DNA from: Myxococcota bacterium
Lineage (GTDB): Bacteria; Myxococcota_A; UBA796; UBA2385
Direction: 5' to 3'
NCBI GenBank assembly: GCA_023150805.1
Contig: JAKLKF010000028.1
Location: 1-64,000, forward strand
Length of the DNA stretch: 64,000 nucleotides
Numbering within the stretch: position 1 is the first letter of the stretch; the number at the start of each line of letters is the position of its first letter. The translations under genes were made by a program, and so were the position numbers. The notes beneath the pieces were generated by a model. That model did no database searches and was not told the DNA's origin. It worked only from the letters and a program-made list of their open reading frames with translations. This document shows, piece by piece, positions 34,530 through 43,424 of this stretch.

Positions 34530-35453
34530 CTACTCCAGGTAGATCCACACCGGCCGGTGGTCGCTGACCACCTGCTCGCCGCCCCAGCCGCCCTCGTAGC
34601 TCGACCAGGGCGCCAGGTGGTCATGGGCGATGACCTTGCAGGCGCCCTGCGTGCCCGCGTCGACATAGCGCTCCACCAGCGGGGCGCTCAGCAGGATGTG
34701 GTCGATCTTGCTGCGGTAGCTGATCTGCGTGTAGTCGGTGGTGTCCAGGGTCGCGAAGGTCCAGCCCGGGTCCTCCTCGAAGGGGGCCAGGCTGTCGATC
34801 TGGGGGTGGATGCCCTGGAAGGTGTCGTTCCAGTCGCCCGCGACGACCACGTGGTCGCCCCAGGGGCTGCCCTCGGCCGCCAGGTCCTCGGTCAGCAGCC
34901 GGTGCAGCTCCCGCACCTGCATCGCCCGGTACTCCGCCTCCTCGTCGTCTTCGTAGGGGTTGAGGTGGACCACGACGAGGGTGAAGGACAGGTCGCCCTC
35001 CAGCCAGGTCACCCGCGCCAGCAGCGGGTCCTTGCTCGGCCAGGAGGTCCCCGGCAGGGGGACCTCGCGGGCGTCGGTGACCTGGAGCGTGGTCTGGTCG
35101 TACAGGATGGCGGGGTTCTGGCTCCAGCCGCTCTCGCCCACCACCCAGGCGTACTCCGGCGGCAGGTCCAGCAAGGCCAGGGCGCCCTCGCCGTCGACCT
35201 CCTGCAGGGCCACCAGGTCGAGATCGTGCTGCCACAGCAGGCGGCCCACCATCTCGAAGTCGACCTGGGTCCGCGGCTCGTACTCCCCGCCCTCGTGATC
35301 CCACAGCCAGTCGGCGTTGAAGGTCGCCACCTGCAGGCGGCCAGGCGCGGACCAGGCGGGGTCGGGCGTGAACAGCGGGCCGGTGTCCACGGCGGGGGAC
35401 TCGGCCTGGGGGACCAGGGTGCAGGCCAGCAGGGTGGCGATCAGGGGCGACAC
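34530..35453 (-). CDS. Endonuclease/exonuclease/phosphatase-family lipoprotein
   Basis: 307 residues from a GTG. Lipobox LLACT (about residue 11) puts it in the envelope. The EEP fold is complete: VATFNADWLW (metal Asn), LVALQEVDG (Glu), VVVHLNPY, VVAGDWNDTF (catalytic Asp/Asn) and VSDHRPVW (catalytic His). EEP proteins include nucleases, sphingomyelinases and inositol phosphatases; a secreted anchored form fits extracellular DNA or lipid hydrolysis. It is convergent with the patatin gene (6-nt gap) and divergent from the HemN-like gene. Confidence 0.88.
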   Translation of the reverse strand: MSPLIATLLACTLVPQAESPAVDTGPLFTPDPAWSAPGRLQVATFNADWLWDHEGGEYEPRTQVDFEMVGRLLWQHDLDLVALQEVDGEGALALLDLPPEYAWVVGESGWSQNPAILYDQTTLQVTDAREVPLPGTSWPSKDPLLARVTWLEGDLSFTLVVVHLNPYEDDEEAEYRAMQVRELHRLLTEDLAAEGSPWGDHVVVAGDWNDTFQGIHPQIDSLAPFEEDPGWTFATLDTTDYTQISYRSKIDHILLSAPLVERYVDAGTQGACKVIAHDHLAPWSSYEGGWGGEQVVSDHRPVWIYLE

Positions 35454-35491
35454 GCGCTCCCCCTATCGAGCGCGCGTCCCCGGGTCCGCGC

Positions 35492-35497
35492 TACCCT
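35492..35497 (+). promoter_or_regulatory. -10-like TACCCT, probable leaderless start
   Basis: TACCCT lies 8 nt before the ATG at 35506 and no SD sequence is present. The same pattern occurs at 512, 42694, 54713, 57171 and 63413. Inferred. Confidence 0.45.
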
Positions 35498-35505
35498 GGG
35501 CCGCG

Positions 35506-37206
35506 ATGCTCCCTGCCCCCGACCCGGCCGCCTCGACGGCCCCGCATCCCCGCTGGCTGGCCTCCCGCCAGGCGCTGCACCGGGACTTCCTGGCCGCCTG
35601 CCAGCCGCCGGACGCCTCCTGGCTGGCCTGGCTGGGGCGGTCCACCGAGGAGCTGGACCTGGACCAGGTGGGCGCGCTGTGGCGGCGGGCCGCGCGTCCC
35701 CCCGGCAGCGTGCGCCCGGTCAACCACCTCTACGTGCACGTGCCCTTCTGCAAGAGCATCTGCACCTTCTGCAACTACGAGCGCCTGCGGCCGAACAGCC
35801 CGGGGCTGCTCGCGGCCTGGGAGGCGCGGCTGGTGCACGCGGTGGAGACCCTGGCGCCCTCGCTGGCCGAGGTGACCTTCTCGACCCTGTACTTCGGGGG
35901 GGGCACGCCCTCGGTCCTGCCCGCCGACCAGCTCCGCCGCGTCGTGCGCGTGCTGGAGGACAACCTCCACCTGCAGGACGCGCGCAGCCGCTACTTCGAG
36001 CTGGACCCGGCCATGATGAGCGAGGGGCGGGTGCAGGCCCTGGTCGAGCTGGGCTTCCTGCACCTGTCCTTCGGCGTGCAGACGCTGGACGAGGAGGTCA
36101 ACCGGGCCCACGATCGCGGCCCGCAGGACCGCCGCGTGGTGGGGGAGCGCTTCGCCCAGCTCCGGGCGGCCGGCATCCACGACGTCTCCTGCGACTTCCT
36201 GCTGGGGCTCGCCGGCACCACCGTCGACCAGCTCCTGGCCGAGCTGGACGAGGCCCTGGCCACCTGGCAGCCCGTCTGGGTCGACGTCTTCCAGCTCGTA
36301 CCCACCCACCGCTACGTCGACCTGCACTTCGGCGGGGACCGGGCGGCCTTCGACGCCCACCTGGCGCCCTTCCTGGAGCGGGGGCCCCCAGGGGTGCGGG
36401 CCCTGGCCCACAAGCACGGCTACCGCCTCAACGACGGGCACGGGCACGCCATCAGCCTGTACAAGCACCAGGAGCGCCCCACCGTCGATCCGGCCACCGG
36501 CTGGATGCTGCCCCAGGGTCCCACCGCCTACAGCCAGCAGGCCTGTGAGCAGCGGGCTCCCCTGCACCTGCTGGGCCTGGGCACCTCGGCCCGGTCCCAG
36601 ATCTTCGGCGCCGCCTGGCTGCAGTACCGCGACCCCGAGCCGGGTATCGAGGCCCCGGGACCGGCGCGCTTCCAGGGCCACACCGTGGACCGGGTGGACG
36701 AGGGCCGGATGTGGTTGACCCATGACCTGCGCGACCGGCACGGGGTGGACCGCGCCACCTTCGCCGGGGTCTTCGGGCAGGACGTCGCCGTGATGTTCCC
36801 GGCGGCCGTCGCCGCCTGGCGGACGCTGGGCCTGCTGGCCCACGAGGACGCGGCGACCCTGGCCCTGCGCCCGATGGAGCGCATGGAGCGGATCGAGGCG
36901 CTGTGCTGGTTGATCCCCGAGGAGCGCCTGGAGTGGGAGCTGGGCCGGCGCCTGGGCTTGGACCTGTCGGCCGAGGCGCTGGCCGCCCGGGTGGGGCTGC
37001 AGCCCGGCCCGGAGCTGCTCGGCTGCACGATCGTGGGCTGGAGCGCAGGGCGCCTGCACCTCCAGCACCCCACGGGCCCGGTGACCCTGCGCCTGCGCCC
37101 CGTGCCCGGCGCGCCCCCCGCCGTCGTGCTCGAGCGTGCGCCCGCGGGCCTGGACCTGCGCCCCCTCGCCGCCCGCCTGCGCCGGGCCCTGGCCCCCCCG
37201 CGATGA
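35506..37206 (+). CDS. HemN/HemW-like radical SAM protein
   Basis: 566 residues. HVPFCKSICTFCNYERL near 85-95 gives the CX3CX2C cluster motif plus a following residue pattern of the coproporphyrinogen oxidase-like family. YFGGGTPSVL near 125 is the SAM-binding GGTPS, and HLSFGVQTLDEEVNR and YHVPFH-type strands follow. The C-terminal 200 residues include a HemN_C-like winged part and an extra domain to residue 566, longer than HemN or HemW. It could be a heme chaperone, a methyltransferase or a lipid-modifying member. The stop overlaps the desaturase ATG (ATGA), so the products probably act together. Confidence 0.85.
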   Translation: MLPAPDPAASTAPHPRWLASRQALHRDFLAACQPPDASWLAWLGRSTEELDLDQVGALWRRAARPPGSVRPVNHLYVHVPFCKSICTFCNYERLRPNSPGLLAAWEARLVHAVETLAPSLAEVTFSTLYFGGGTPSVLPADQLRRVVRVLEDNLHLQDARSRYFELDPAMMSEGRVQALVELGFLHLSFGVQTLDEEVNRAHDRGPQDRRVVGERFAQLRAAGIHDVSCDFLLGLAGTTVDQLLAELDEALATWQPVWVDVFQLVPTHRYVDLHFGGDRAAFDAHLAPFLERGPPGVRALAHKHGYRLNDGHGHAISLYKHQERPTVDPATGWMLPQGPTAYSQQACEQRAPLHLLGLGTSARSQIFGAAWLQYRDPEPGIEAPGPARFQGHTVDRVDEGRMWLTHDLRDRHGVDRATFAGVFGQDVAVMFPAAVAAWRTLGLLAHEDAATLALRPMERMERIEALCWLIPEERLEWELGRRLGLDLSAEALAARVGLQPGPELLGCTIVGWSAGRLHLQHPTGPVTLRLRPVPGAPPAVVLERAPAGLDLRPLAARLRRALAPPR

Positions 37207-38027
37207 ACGCCATGATCTTCGCCCTGGCCTGGCTCGTCGCCGTCCAGCTCCTCGGGCTGGGCAACACGGTCGGCTACCACCGGCTGCTGACCCACCGCGC
37301 CTTCGCCTGCCGGGCCCCGGTGCGGTGGTGCCTCACCCTGCTGGGCGCGCTGCACGGGGGATCGCCCATGGTCTGGGTCGGGCTGCACCGGCTGCACCAC
37401 ACGAAGTCGGATGCGCCCGAGGACCCGCACACGCCGACCAAGGGCTTCTGGCACGGCCACGCCGGCTGGCTGATCGGCACGACCAACCCGCTGCTGGCCG
37501 TCCTGTTCGCCGCCTCGGGCTTCGGCCAGCAGGCGATGATCCTGGTCACCGACCTGCGCCGCCTGCTGGGGCGCCGGCCGGCCGACTGGCTCCAGCTCTG
37601 CCCGGACCTGCGCCAGGAGCGCCTGATGCGGGTGCTCGACACGCCGCTGGTGATGCCGGCCCTCTTCGCCGCCCAGCTCGCGCTGGCGTGGGGGGTCGCG
37701 GGGGGCCTGGGGATCCTCTGGCTGTGGCTGGTCCACCTCTTCCTGACCAACAGCTCCTGGTCGGTCAACAGCGTCTGCCACTGGCCGGCCTTCGGTCACC
37801 AGCCCTGGGACACCAAGGACTGGTCACGCGACGTGCCCTGGCTCTCCCCCCTGACCAACGGGGAGAGCTTCCACAACAGCCACCACCGCTACCCGCGCAG
37901 CGCCCGCCACGCCCTGCAGGGCGGGGCCGACCTGTCCTGGCTGGTGATCCGCGGGCTGTGCCGGCTGGGACTGGCCTGGGACCCGTGGCTGCCCCGGCAG
38001 TTCCGGCCGCGGGACGCGGCGAACTAG
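37203..38027 (+). CDS. Acyl-CoA/fatty-acid desaturase-like membrane di-iron enzyme
   Basis: 274 residues with four or more membrane segments and the three histidine boxes: HRLLTH near 22, HRLHH near 61, and HNSHH near 223. NSVCHWPAFGHQPW lies before the third box. This is the delta-9 desaturase family, which introduces a double bond using O2 and an electron carrier such as ferredoxin. It is shorter at the N-terminus than typical members. Translational coupling to a HemN-like radical SAM gene is unusual and suggests a two-step acyl-chain modification. No electron-transfer partner is adjacent. Confidence 0.88.
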   Translation: MNAMIFALAWLVAVQLLGLGNTVGYHRLLTHRAFACRAPVRWCLTLLGALHGGSPMVWVGLHRLHHTKSDAPEDPHTPTKGFWHGHAGWLIGTTNPLLAVLFAASGFGQQAMILVTDLRRLLGRRPADWLQLCPDLRQERLMRVLDTPLVMPALFAAQLALAWGVAGGLGILWLWLVHLFLTNSSWSVNSVCHWPAFGHQPWDTKDWSRDVPWLSPLTNGESFHNSHHRYPRSARHALQGGADLSWLVIRGLCRLGLAWDPWLPRQFRPRDAAN

Positions 38028-38046
38028 CGGCGCTAGTCTCGGGGCT

Positions 38047-39156
38047 TCAGGGCGCGACGCTCCACCGCCCGATCCGGGTCGGGGTGGCGCTGCCGTCCGC
38101 CAGGAACCAGGCCTCGACGATGGCGCCCGGGGGCAGGGGCAGGTCGGTGGGGATCCGCCCCTGGAACCAGAACGACGATGATAGGTTGGTGGACCAACCC
38201 ATTCTCTCCAGCGTCGCGGCCTGGGCCAGCTCGTCCAGCCAGGCCCGGCCCTGGGCGTCGGTGATGCGCGCCCAGGTCCAGCCCGCCGCGCCGGGGTTCA
38301 GGCGCCCGCGCACGTCGACGCCCTGGGCCGTCGTCGTCACGTACAGCCCCTTGGGGTCCTGGTTCGGCTCGCCGGGCGGCAGCCAGCCCCAGGGCGCCAG
38401 GGGGTCGGGCGCGTCGGGCTGGAACTTGTCCAGGCTCAGCAGGTCGGTCGTGATCCACTTGAGCGCCTCGCTGGTGCGCTCCAGCTCCAGGCGGGCCGAC
38501 AGCTCGTGCACCTCCAGCGTGGCCACCTTGCCCGTGACCTCGATGGCGGCGGCGCGCAGGCCGTAGGTGCCGCTGCCGATCGGCTGGAAGGAGTGGACCT
38601 TCAGCGCGTCGTCGTCGGGCTGGAAGCGGTCGACCAGGGGGGAGTCGGTCCACTCGGCGCCAGGCTGGCGGGGGCGCAGGCGCAGGGCCGCACGCCACAG
38701 CTCGCTGCCCTGGCCGTGGTAGCCCGCCCAGGGGCTGGTGCGGCCGAGCTGGGGATCCTCGACCCGCAGGAGGGCCAGGACGGCGCCCTCCCAGCGCGTG
38801 ACCCGCCATCGCGGGCTGGCCGCCAGGTGCTCCAGCAGCATGGTCGCCTCGCCCTGGTCGATCAGGGCCAGGGGAGACAGGTCGACGCCGACCGTGAAGG
38901 TGACCTGGGCCCGGCTCAGGCCCTCGAACTGCACCGGGTCGGTCGTGCCCGACAGGGGAGGGGTCGGCGGCGCGCCGGGCGGGGGCACGGCGCCGGGGGG
39001 AGAGGGCGGCGCGGCGGGGGTCGCGGACAGGCCCGGCGAGGTCGGCGGGGCCTCGACGGGGGGAGCGGCCTGCGGAGGCGGCGCGGTCGTCTTGGGGCAG
39101 GCGAGGGCGAGGGCGAGCAGGAGCACGGGGCCGTCCCGGGCGAGGGGGAGGCGCAT
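38047..39156 (-). CDS. Hypothetical Pro-rich lipoprotein
   Basis: 369 residues. Lipoprotein signal with lipobox LALAC near residue 20, a Pro/Ala-rich spacer to about 70, then a globular beta-rich domain starting VQFEGLSRAQVTFTVGVDLS. Tryptophan-rich strands (GWTWARITDAQGRAWLDELA, SSSFWFQGRIP) suggest a jelly-roll-like fold. No named family is recognised. It lies immediately downstream of prfC on the same strand (18 nt), probably cotranscribed but functionally unrelated. Confidence 0.65.
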   Translation of the reverse strand: MRLPLARDGPVLLLALALACPKTTAPPPQAAPPVEAPPTSPGLSATPAAPPSPPGAVPPPGAPPTPPLSGTTDPVQFEGLSRAQVTFTVGVDLSPLALIDQGEATMLLEHLAASPRWRVTRWEGAVLALLRVEDPQLGRTSPWAGYHGQGSELWRAALRLRPRQPGAEWTDSPLVDRFQPDDDALKVHSFQPIGSGTYGLRAAAIEVTGKVATLEVHELSARLELERTSEALKWITTDLLSLDKFQPDAPDPLAPWGWLPPGEPNQDPKGLYVTTTAQGVDVRGRLNPGAAGWTWARITDAQGRAWLDELAQAATLERMGWSTNLSSSFWFQGRIPTDLPLPPGAIVEAWFLADGSATPTRIGRWSVAP

Positions 39157-39174
39157 CCTACTCGGCCGCGGGGT

Positions 39175-40800
39175 CTACAGCGGCTCCACCTCGTAGAGCA
39201 CCAGCCCCGGCGCGTGGTCCCGCGCGTACTGCATCATCCACGCCGTCTCGGCCAGGACCACCTGCTGCTCGTTGCGGTCCTCGACCACGGTGTAGTCGCG
39301 CCGCCCCTCCAGCCACTTCAGCCCCTCGGGCGCGCCGCCGATCCAGCGGGCCTGGGTGAAGCGCAGCGGCTCCAGCTCGCAGTTCACGCCGTACTCGATC
39401 TTCAGCCGCTCCTTGAGCACCTCGAACTGGAGCTGGCCGACGGCCCCCAGCCAGGGGTCCTGTCGGCCGACCACCGGCCGGTAGAAGAGCTGGATGACAC
39501 CCTCGTGCGAGAGCTGCACCAGGCCGGTGTCCAGCTTCTTGCGCTTCATCGGGTCCTTGAGCACGGTCCGGCAGAAGAACTCGGGCGCGAAGCGCGGGAT
39601 GCCGTCGAAGCGCAGGCGGCGGCCGGCGCTCAAGGTGTCGCCGATGCGCAGGTTGCCGGGGTCGAACAGGCCGACGATGTCGCCGGGCCAGGCCTCGTCC
39701 ACGATGGATCGCTCGTCCGCCATGAAGGTGTGGGGCTTGGCCAGCCGCAGGGTCTCGCCGTTGCGGCCGACGATCACGTCCATGCCGCGCTCGAAGCGGC
39801 CGCTGACGACGCGCATGAAGGCCACGCGGTCGCGGTGGCGCGGGTTCATGTTCGCCTGGATCTTGAAGACGAAGCCGCTGAAGCGCTCGTCGGCCGGCGC
39901 AACGGTCACCGGGGTCTGGCCCTCGTCCCCCTCGCGGCCCTGGCGGGCGGCGGGGCCGGCGGCGTCGGCGGCCAGGAAGCGCAGGAGCTGCTCCACGCCG
40001 AAGTTGCTCATGGCCGAGCCCCAGAAGACGGCGCTCACCTCGCCGCGCAGGAAGGCGGCGTGGTCCCAGTCGTCGCCCGCGCCGTGCAGCAGCTCCAGCT
40101 CCTCGATCACCTGGTCGATCGCGCGGTCGCCGACGACGGCGCGCGCCTCGTCCAGCGACATCTGGCGCGTCTCCAGCACCTCGGTGCCATGCCGGCCGGT
40201 CGCCTCGTACAGGTGGACCTGGCGGGTGCGCACGTCGACGACGCCCTTGAAGTCGGGGCCGTTGCCGATGGGCCAGTTCAGGGGCGAGACCCGCAGGTTC
40301 AGCGTGCTGCTCACCTCGTCCAGCAGGTCGAGCGGCTCCAGGCCGGGGCGGTCGAGCTTGTTCATGAAGGTGACCACCGGCAGCTTCCGCATCCGGCAGA
40401 CCTCGAAGAGCTTGCGGGTCCGCGCCTCGACGCCCTTGCTGTGGTCGATGAGCATCACCGCCGAGTCCACGGCGGCCAGGGTCCGGTAGGTGTCCTCGCT
40501 GAAGTCGGCGTGGCCCGGCGTGTCCAGCAGGTTCAGCGCCGCGCCCTGGTACTCGAACTGCAGCACGGAGCTGGTGATGGAGATCCCGCGCTCCTGCTCC
40601 ATCTTCATCCAGTCGCTGACGGCCAGGCGGCCGACCTTGCGGCCCTTGACCGACCCGGCCAGGTGGATGGCCCCCGAGTAGAGCAGCAGCTTCTCGGTGA
40701 GCGTGGTCTTGCCGGCGTCGGGGTGGCTGATGATGCCAAAGGTGCGGCGCCGCGCGGCCTGGGCGGGCAGGGCCTCCAGGGGGTCGGTGGGCGTGGACAT
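39175..40800 (-). CDS. prfC: Peptide chain release factor 3
   Basis: 541 residues, full length. The GTPase domain has ISHPDAGKTTLTEKLL (P-loop), DTPGHADFSEDTYRTL and MNKLDRPG. The RF3 insertion after G4 and the C-terminal domain (VGQLQFEVLKERLKIEYGV) distinguish it from EF-G. RF3 is a ribosome-bound GTPase that removes RF1/RF2 after peptide release. The ATG is at 40800 with GGATCCGCC upstream and only a weak SD. Single gene; the lipoprotein at 38047 follows. Confidence 0.97.
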   Translation of the reverse strand: MSTPTDPLEALPAQAARRRTFGIISHPDAGKTTLTEKLLLYSGAIHLAGSVKGRKVGRLAVSDWMKMEQERGISITSSVLQFEYQGAALNLLDTPGHADFSEDTYRTLAAVDSAVMLIDHSKGVEARTRKLFEVCRMRKLPVVTFMNKLDRPGLEPLDLLDEVSSTLNLRVSPLNWPIGNGPDFKGVVDVRTRQVHLYEATGRHGTEVLETRQMSLDEARAVVGDRAIDQVIEELELLHGAGDDWDHAAFLRGEVSAVFWGSAMSNFGVEQLLRFLAADAAGPAARQGREGDEGQTPVTVAPADERFSGFVFKIQANMNPRHRDRVAFMRVVSGRFERGMDVIVGRNGETLRLAKPHTFMADERSIVDEAWPGDIVGLFDPGNLRIGDTLSAGRRLRFDGIPRFAPEFFCRTVLKDPMKRKKLDTGLVQLSHEGVIQLFYRPVVGRQDPWLGAVGQLQFEVLKERLKIEYGVNCELEPLRFTQARWIGGAPEGLKWLEGRRDYTVVEDRNEQQVVLAETAWMMQYARDHAPGLVLYEVEPL

Positions 40801-40874
40801 GGCGGATCCGGGGAGGGCGGGGCCCCGGGGTTAACCGCTCGCCCGAGGCCTGGGTCGTCGGCCCTTCCGGGGGG

Positions 40875-41153
40875 CTACCGGTCCCCGCGCAGCCGATCCG
40901 CGCGCTTGGAGCGGTCGCCCCGCGGCGCCTGGGCCAGCCCGCGGCGGAGCGCGCTGCGGATGGCGCTGCGCCCGGCCAGGCGGCGGTCGGCCTTGACGGT
41001 CGCGGTGGCCTCGGTCGGGACCGCGTCCGGCCCCTCCGAGGAGCCCGCGGGCACGGTGTGGGTCACCGAGACCGGCGGGAAGGGGCCGGTGTGCCAGGTG
41101 ACCGGCGTGTGGCTTCCGGTGTGGTGCAAGGGGGGACGAGGAGCGGTGCGCAT
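40875..41153 (-). CDS. Small hypothetical basic protein
   Basis: 92 residues with third codon positions nearly all G/C, which argues for real coding. The first half is Pro/Thr/His-rich (HHTGSHTPVTWHTGPFPP) and the C-terminal 35 residues are Arg-rich and helical (SAIRSALRRGLAQAPRGDRSKR). No family is recognised. TAGCAT lies 7 nt before the ATG with no SD, the leaderless pattern seen elsewhere here. Basic tail may bind nucleic acid. Confidence 0.45.
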   Translation of the reverse strand: MRTAPRPPLHHTGSHTPVTWHTGPFPPVSVTHTVPAGSSEGPDAVPTEATATVKADRRLAGRSAIRSALRRGLAQAPRGDRSKRADRLRGDR

Positions 41154-41241
41154 GCCGGCGATGCTACCGGGTGGGGGCCGTGGAACCGTGTCACCAAGGG
41201 TCTGCGCCGGTGAGGACCTCGACGGCGGCGGGGAGTTCGGG

Positions 41242-41760
41242 TCAGCCCTCCCGCTGCCAGTCCTGTCCGTTCCACACCCAGGTCTCGGTGTACTGCTCGT
41301 CGTCCGCCGGCGCGACCTGGCGGCTCACGCGGCCGTCGCCCTCGAAGGTCCACTTCTCGTCCCACCTGTCGTCGCGGTCCAGGTCGACCTTGGCGCGGTT
41401 GGCGGAGGTGTTGCCCGCGTCCTGGTAGACGTTGACCTTCCAGGCCCGGCCCTTGGTGGTGTCCTTCTTCTTGTCGGCGCCCAGGTCCTTGCCGACCCAG
41501 GTGAGCACGTCGGCCTGGTGGGGCAGGGCGCCGTCGGCCTGGGAGGTCGGGGCTGCCGAGGTCGACGGGGCGTCGGGCGCCGCGGCGATGGCCGGGGCGG
41601 TGGCCGGCGGTGCCGGCGCCGGCGCGAGGGCGGGCGCGGGTGGCGGAGGAGGGGGCGCGGGGCGGGTGGACCACCACCAGCCCACGCCGCCGACCAGCAC
41701 CGCGCCGCCCAGCCCGAGCAGGCCGAGGAAGGTCTTGAGCTTCACGTTCCCGGCCAGCAT
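41242..41760 (-). CDS. Membrane-anchored hypothetical protein with Asp-rich C-terminal domain
   Basis: 172 residues. One transmembrane segment near 10-30 (FLGLLGLGGAVLVGGVGWWW), an Ala/Pro linker at 33-75, then a globular domain of about 95 residues rich in charged residues (KGRAWKVNVYQDAGNTSANR, DLDRDDRWDEKWTFEGDGRV) with a calcium-loop-like DLDRDDRWDE. GGAGG precedes the ATG, and TAGGCT (41779-41784, minus) is a likely -10. The radical SAM gene lies 21 nt upstream on the same strand. Function unknown. Confidence 0.65.
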   Translation of the reverse strand: MLAGNVKLKTFLGLLGLGGAVLVGGVGWWWSTRPAPPPPPPAPALAPAPAPPATAPAIAAAPDAPSTSAAPTSQADGALPHQADVLTWVGKDLGADKKKDTTKGRAWKVNVYQDAGNTSANRAKVDLDRDDRWDEKWTFEGDGRVSRQVAPADDEQYTETWVWNGQDWQREG

Positions 41761-41781
41761 CGCGCCTCCAGCGTGCAGAGC

Positions 41782-42687
41782 CTACTCCCTCTGCGCCGCC
41801 GCCGGCGCCCCCGTCGTGTCCACCATGCCGCGTTGCTGCGGCACGGTGCAGTTGCAGTAGCGGTAGGCGCAAGGGACGGGCCCGCCGCGCAGGCGCAGGC
41901 TGCCGTCCAGCAGGTTGCCCAGGCGCTCCTGGCGCTGGCGTCGCGCCGGGTAGCAGCGCCACGCCTCGCCCTTGTGGTCGACCACCAGGTAGCGGGCCCC
42001 CGCCCAGCAGGGGCGGTCGTGCAGGTCCGGGTCGAGCAGCCCGGTGCCGTTGTGCCCGCCCAGCGCCAGCAGCGCCGCGCGCTCGGCCGGCGCGTAGGCG
42101 ATGACGTCGCGGTCCTGCTTCTCGGGCTGGATCCGCAGCTGCAGGCCGGCGGCGGCAAAGTCTGCGCGCAGCGCGGGCAGCGTCGGGAGGATGGCCCGGG
42201 TGGCCACGACCGTGGCGTGGCAGGAGCCCGCGTGGGCATCGCGGAACCGCGCCAGCTTGTCCCGGAAGGTGGCGGCCTCGACGTGCTCCAGGTGCAGGCT
42301 GGCGCTGAGCACTCCCGGGCGCGCGCGGGTGGCCTGGGCGAAGGCGTGCAGGCGCGCATCGGTGGCGGACAGGTTCGTGACGACGCTCACGCGCCGGCCC
42401 CCCCGGGCCAGGGCGACCACCGCCTCGTCGAAGCCGGGGTGCTGGAAGGGCTCGCCGCCGGAGAGCTTGATCTCCCAGTCGCCGGGCAGGTCCAGCAGGG
42501 CCTGTACGAAGCGAGGCAGGTCCCGGGCCCACTGCTTCCGGTCGTCCACGAAGCGCTGGGTGCAGTAGCTGCACCGGTAGTTGCACGTCGTGTTCATGTT
42601 CCAGGAGAGCACGCCCTCCAGCGGGTAGCGGGGGGCGGGGGGGCCACCCGCATCCGGGTGGCCCGCCGGGCGCGGGGGGGAGGTCAT
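41782..42687 (-). CDS. Radical SAM protein with SPASM-like C-terminus
   Basis: 301 residues. CNYRCSYC near 34-41 is the CX3CX2C cluster motif (WNMNTTCNYRCSYCTQRF). LSGGEPFQHPGFDE near 75 is the SAM-binding GGEPF. The C-terminus carries further Cys (RPCWAGARYLV, WRCYPA, CAYRYCNCTVP), consistent with an auxiliary cluster as in SPASM/twitch enzymes that modify peptides or sugars. No precursor peptide is evident. TACGCT lies 6 nt before the ATG (42694-42699, minus) with no SD. Confidence 0.88.
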   Translation of the reverse strand: MTSPPRPAGHPDAGGPPAPRYPLEGVLSWNMNTTCNYRCSYCTQRFVDDRKQWARDLPRFVQALLDLPGDWEIKLSGGEPFQHPGFDEAVVALARGGRRVSVVTNLSATDARLHAFAQATRARPGVLSASLHLEHVEAATFRDKLARFRDAHAGSCHATVVATRAILPTLPALRADFAAAGLQLRIQPEKQDRDVIAYAPAERAALLALGGHNGTGLLDPDLHDRPCWAGARYLVVDHKGEAWRCYPARRQRQERLGNLLDGSLRLRGGPVPCAYRYCNCTVPQQRGMVDTTGAPAAAQRE

Positions 42688-42693
42688 GGCAGC

Positions 42694-42699
42694 AGCGTA
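42694..42699 (-). promoter_or_regulatory. -10-like TACGCT, probable leaderless start
   Basis: On the minus strand TACGCT is followed by GCTGCC and the ATG at 42687. No SD sequence. Same pattern as at 512 and 63413. Inferred. Confidence 0.45.
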
Positions 42700-42724
42700 C
42701 CCACCACGACCCCCTGCGGGTCCC

Positions 42725-43288
42725 TCAGTTGTCGAAGGCGCCCTGGAGGATCCAGGTCTCGATGGTCTCCAGGTCGTCGGCGGTCATGTAGCCCGAGCCG
42801 TCCTTGGGCATCCGGTCGCCGCCGTAGGCCGGGTCGTCCTCGGACAGCTTCGGCATCAGCAGGGAGACCGCGGGGTTGCCGGGCACCACGTAGGCCGTCC
42901 AGACCGAGGGGTCGTCGGGGGCGTCGTTCAGCAGCGTGTTGTAGGTCGTCGCCGCGTCGGTCAGCAGCAGGCCGGGGTGCCAGGTGTCGTCGCTGTGGCA
43001 GTCGGCGCAGTTGTGGGCGACCAGCAGGGGGTAGACGTCGTCGAGGAAGGAGACCTCCTCCACGCCGCCGTCGCCGGTGCCGCCGTCGCCGGTGCCGCCG
43101 TCGCCCGTGCCGCCGTCGCCGGTGCCGCCGTCGCCGGTGCCGCCGTCTCCGGTGCCGCCGTCGCCCGTACCGCCGTCGCCGGTGCCGCCGTCGGTGGCGC
43201 CGCCGTCGGTGTCGGTGCCGGTGTCGTCGCCGCCCTTGTCGCGGCAGCCGATGAGCAGGAGGGCGATGAGGAGTGCGGGCTTGCGCAT
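42725..43288 (-). CDS. c-type heme lipoprotein with GDGGT repeat linker
   Basis: 187 residues. Lipobox LLIGC (about residue 15), the CRDKGGDD start shared with the MopE-like protein, nine GDGGT-type pentapeptides (residues 32-76), then a cytochrome c-like domain (about 80-187). CADCH near 93-97 is the heme site and MPKDGSGYM supplies possible Met ligands. It resembles planctomycete-type cytochrome c domains. Probably an envelope electron carrier or a heme-binding anchor on a flexible arm. Cytochrome maturation genes are not in the window. Confidence 0.8.
   Translation of the reverse strand: MRKPALLIALLLIGCRDKGGDDTGTDTDGGATDGGTGDGGTGDGGTGDGGTGDGGTGDGGTGDGGTGDGGTGDGGVEEVSFLDDVYPLLVAHNCADCHSDDTWHPGLLLTDAATTYNTLLNDAPDDPSVWTAYVVPGNPAVSLLMPKLSEDDPAYGGDRMPKDGSGYMTADDLETIETWILQGAFDN
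43061..43195 (-). repeat. Nine tandem 15-bp units encoding GDGGT
   Basis: In-frame repeats in the heme lipoprotein gene, with near-identical DNA (GCCGTCGCCGGTGCC-type units on plus). Likely length-variable by slippage. Confidence 0.9.
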
Positions 43289-43424
43289 GGGTGTCTCCGA
43301 ACAAGAGCGAAGAACGGCCAGGGAGAGGAGTGGAGTACCCCTCCATCATCCCGACCGGGTGGCCACCGTCAAGCAAAGAAACTGTAGGCCGTCACGCGCC
43401 CGTCACCCTCGGGGTCCAGGCGCC

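Noticed and set aside
43061-43195. CRISPR-like or minisatellite repeat
   Set aside because: 15-bp units without spacers encode GDGGT inside a lipoprotein gene; kept only as a coding repeat.
38506-43254. A 1582-codon open frame on the plus strand
   Set aside because: It runs antisense through prfC, a radical SAM gene and others, has low-complexity Arg/Gly/Ala composition and no domain; long antisense frames are expected at 72% G+C.
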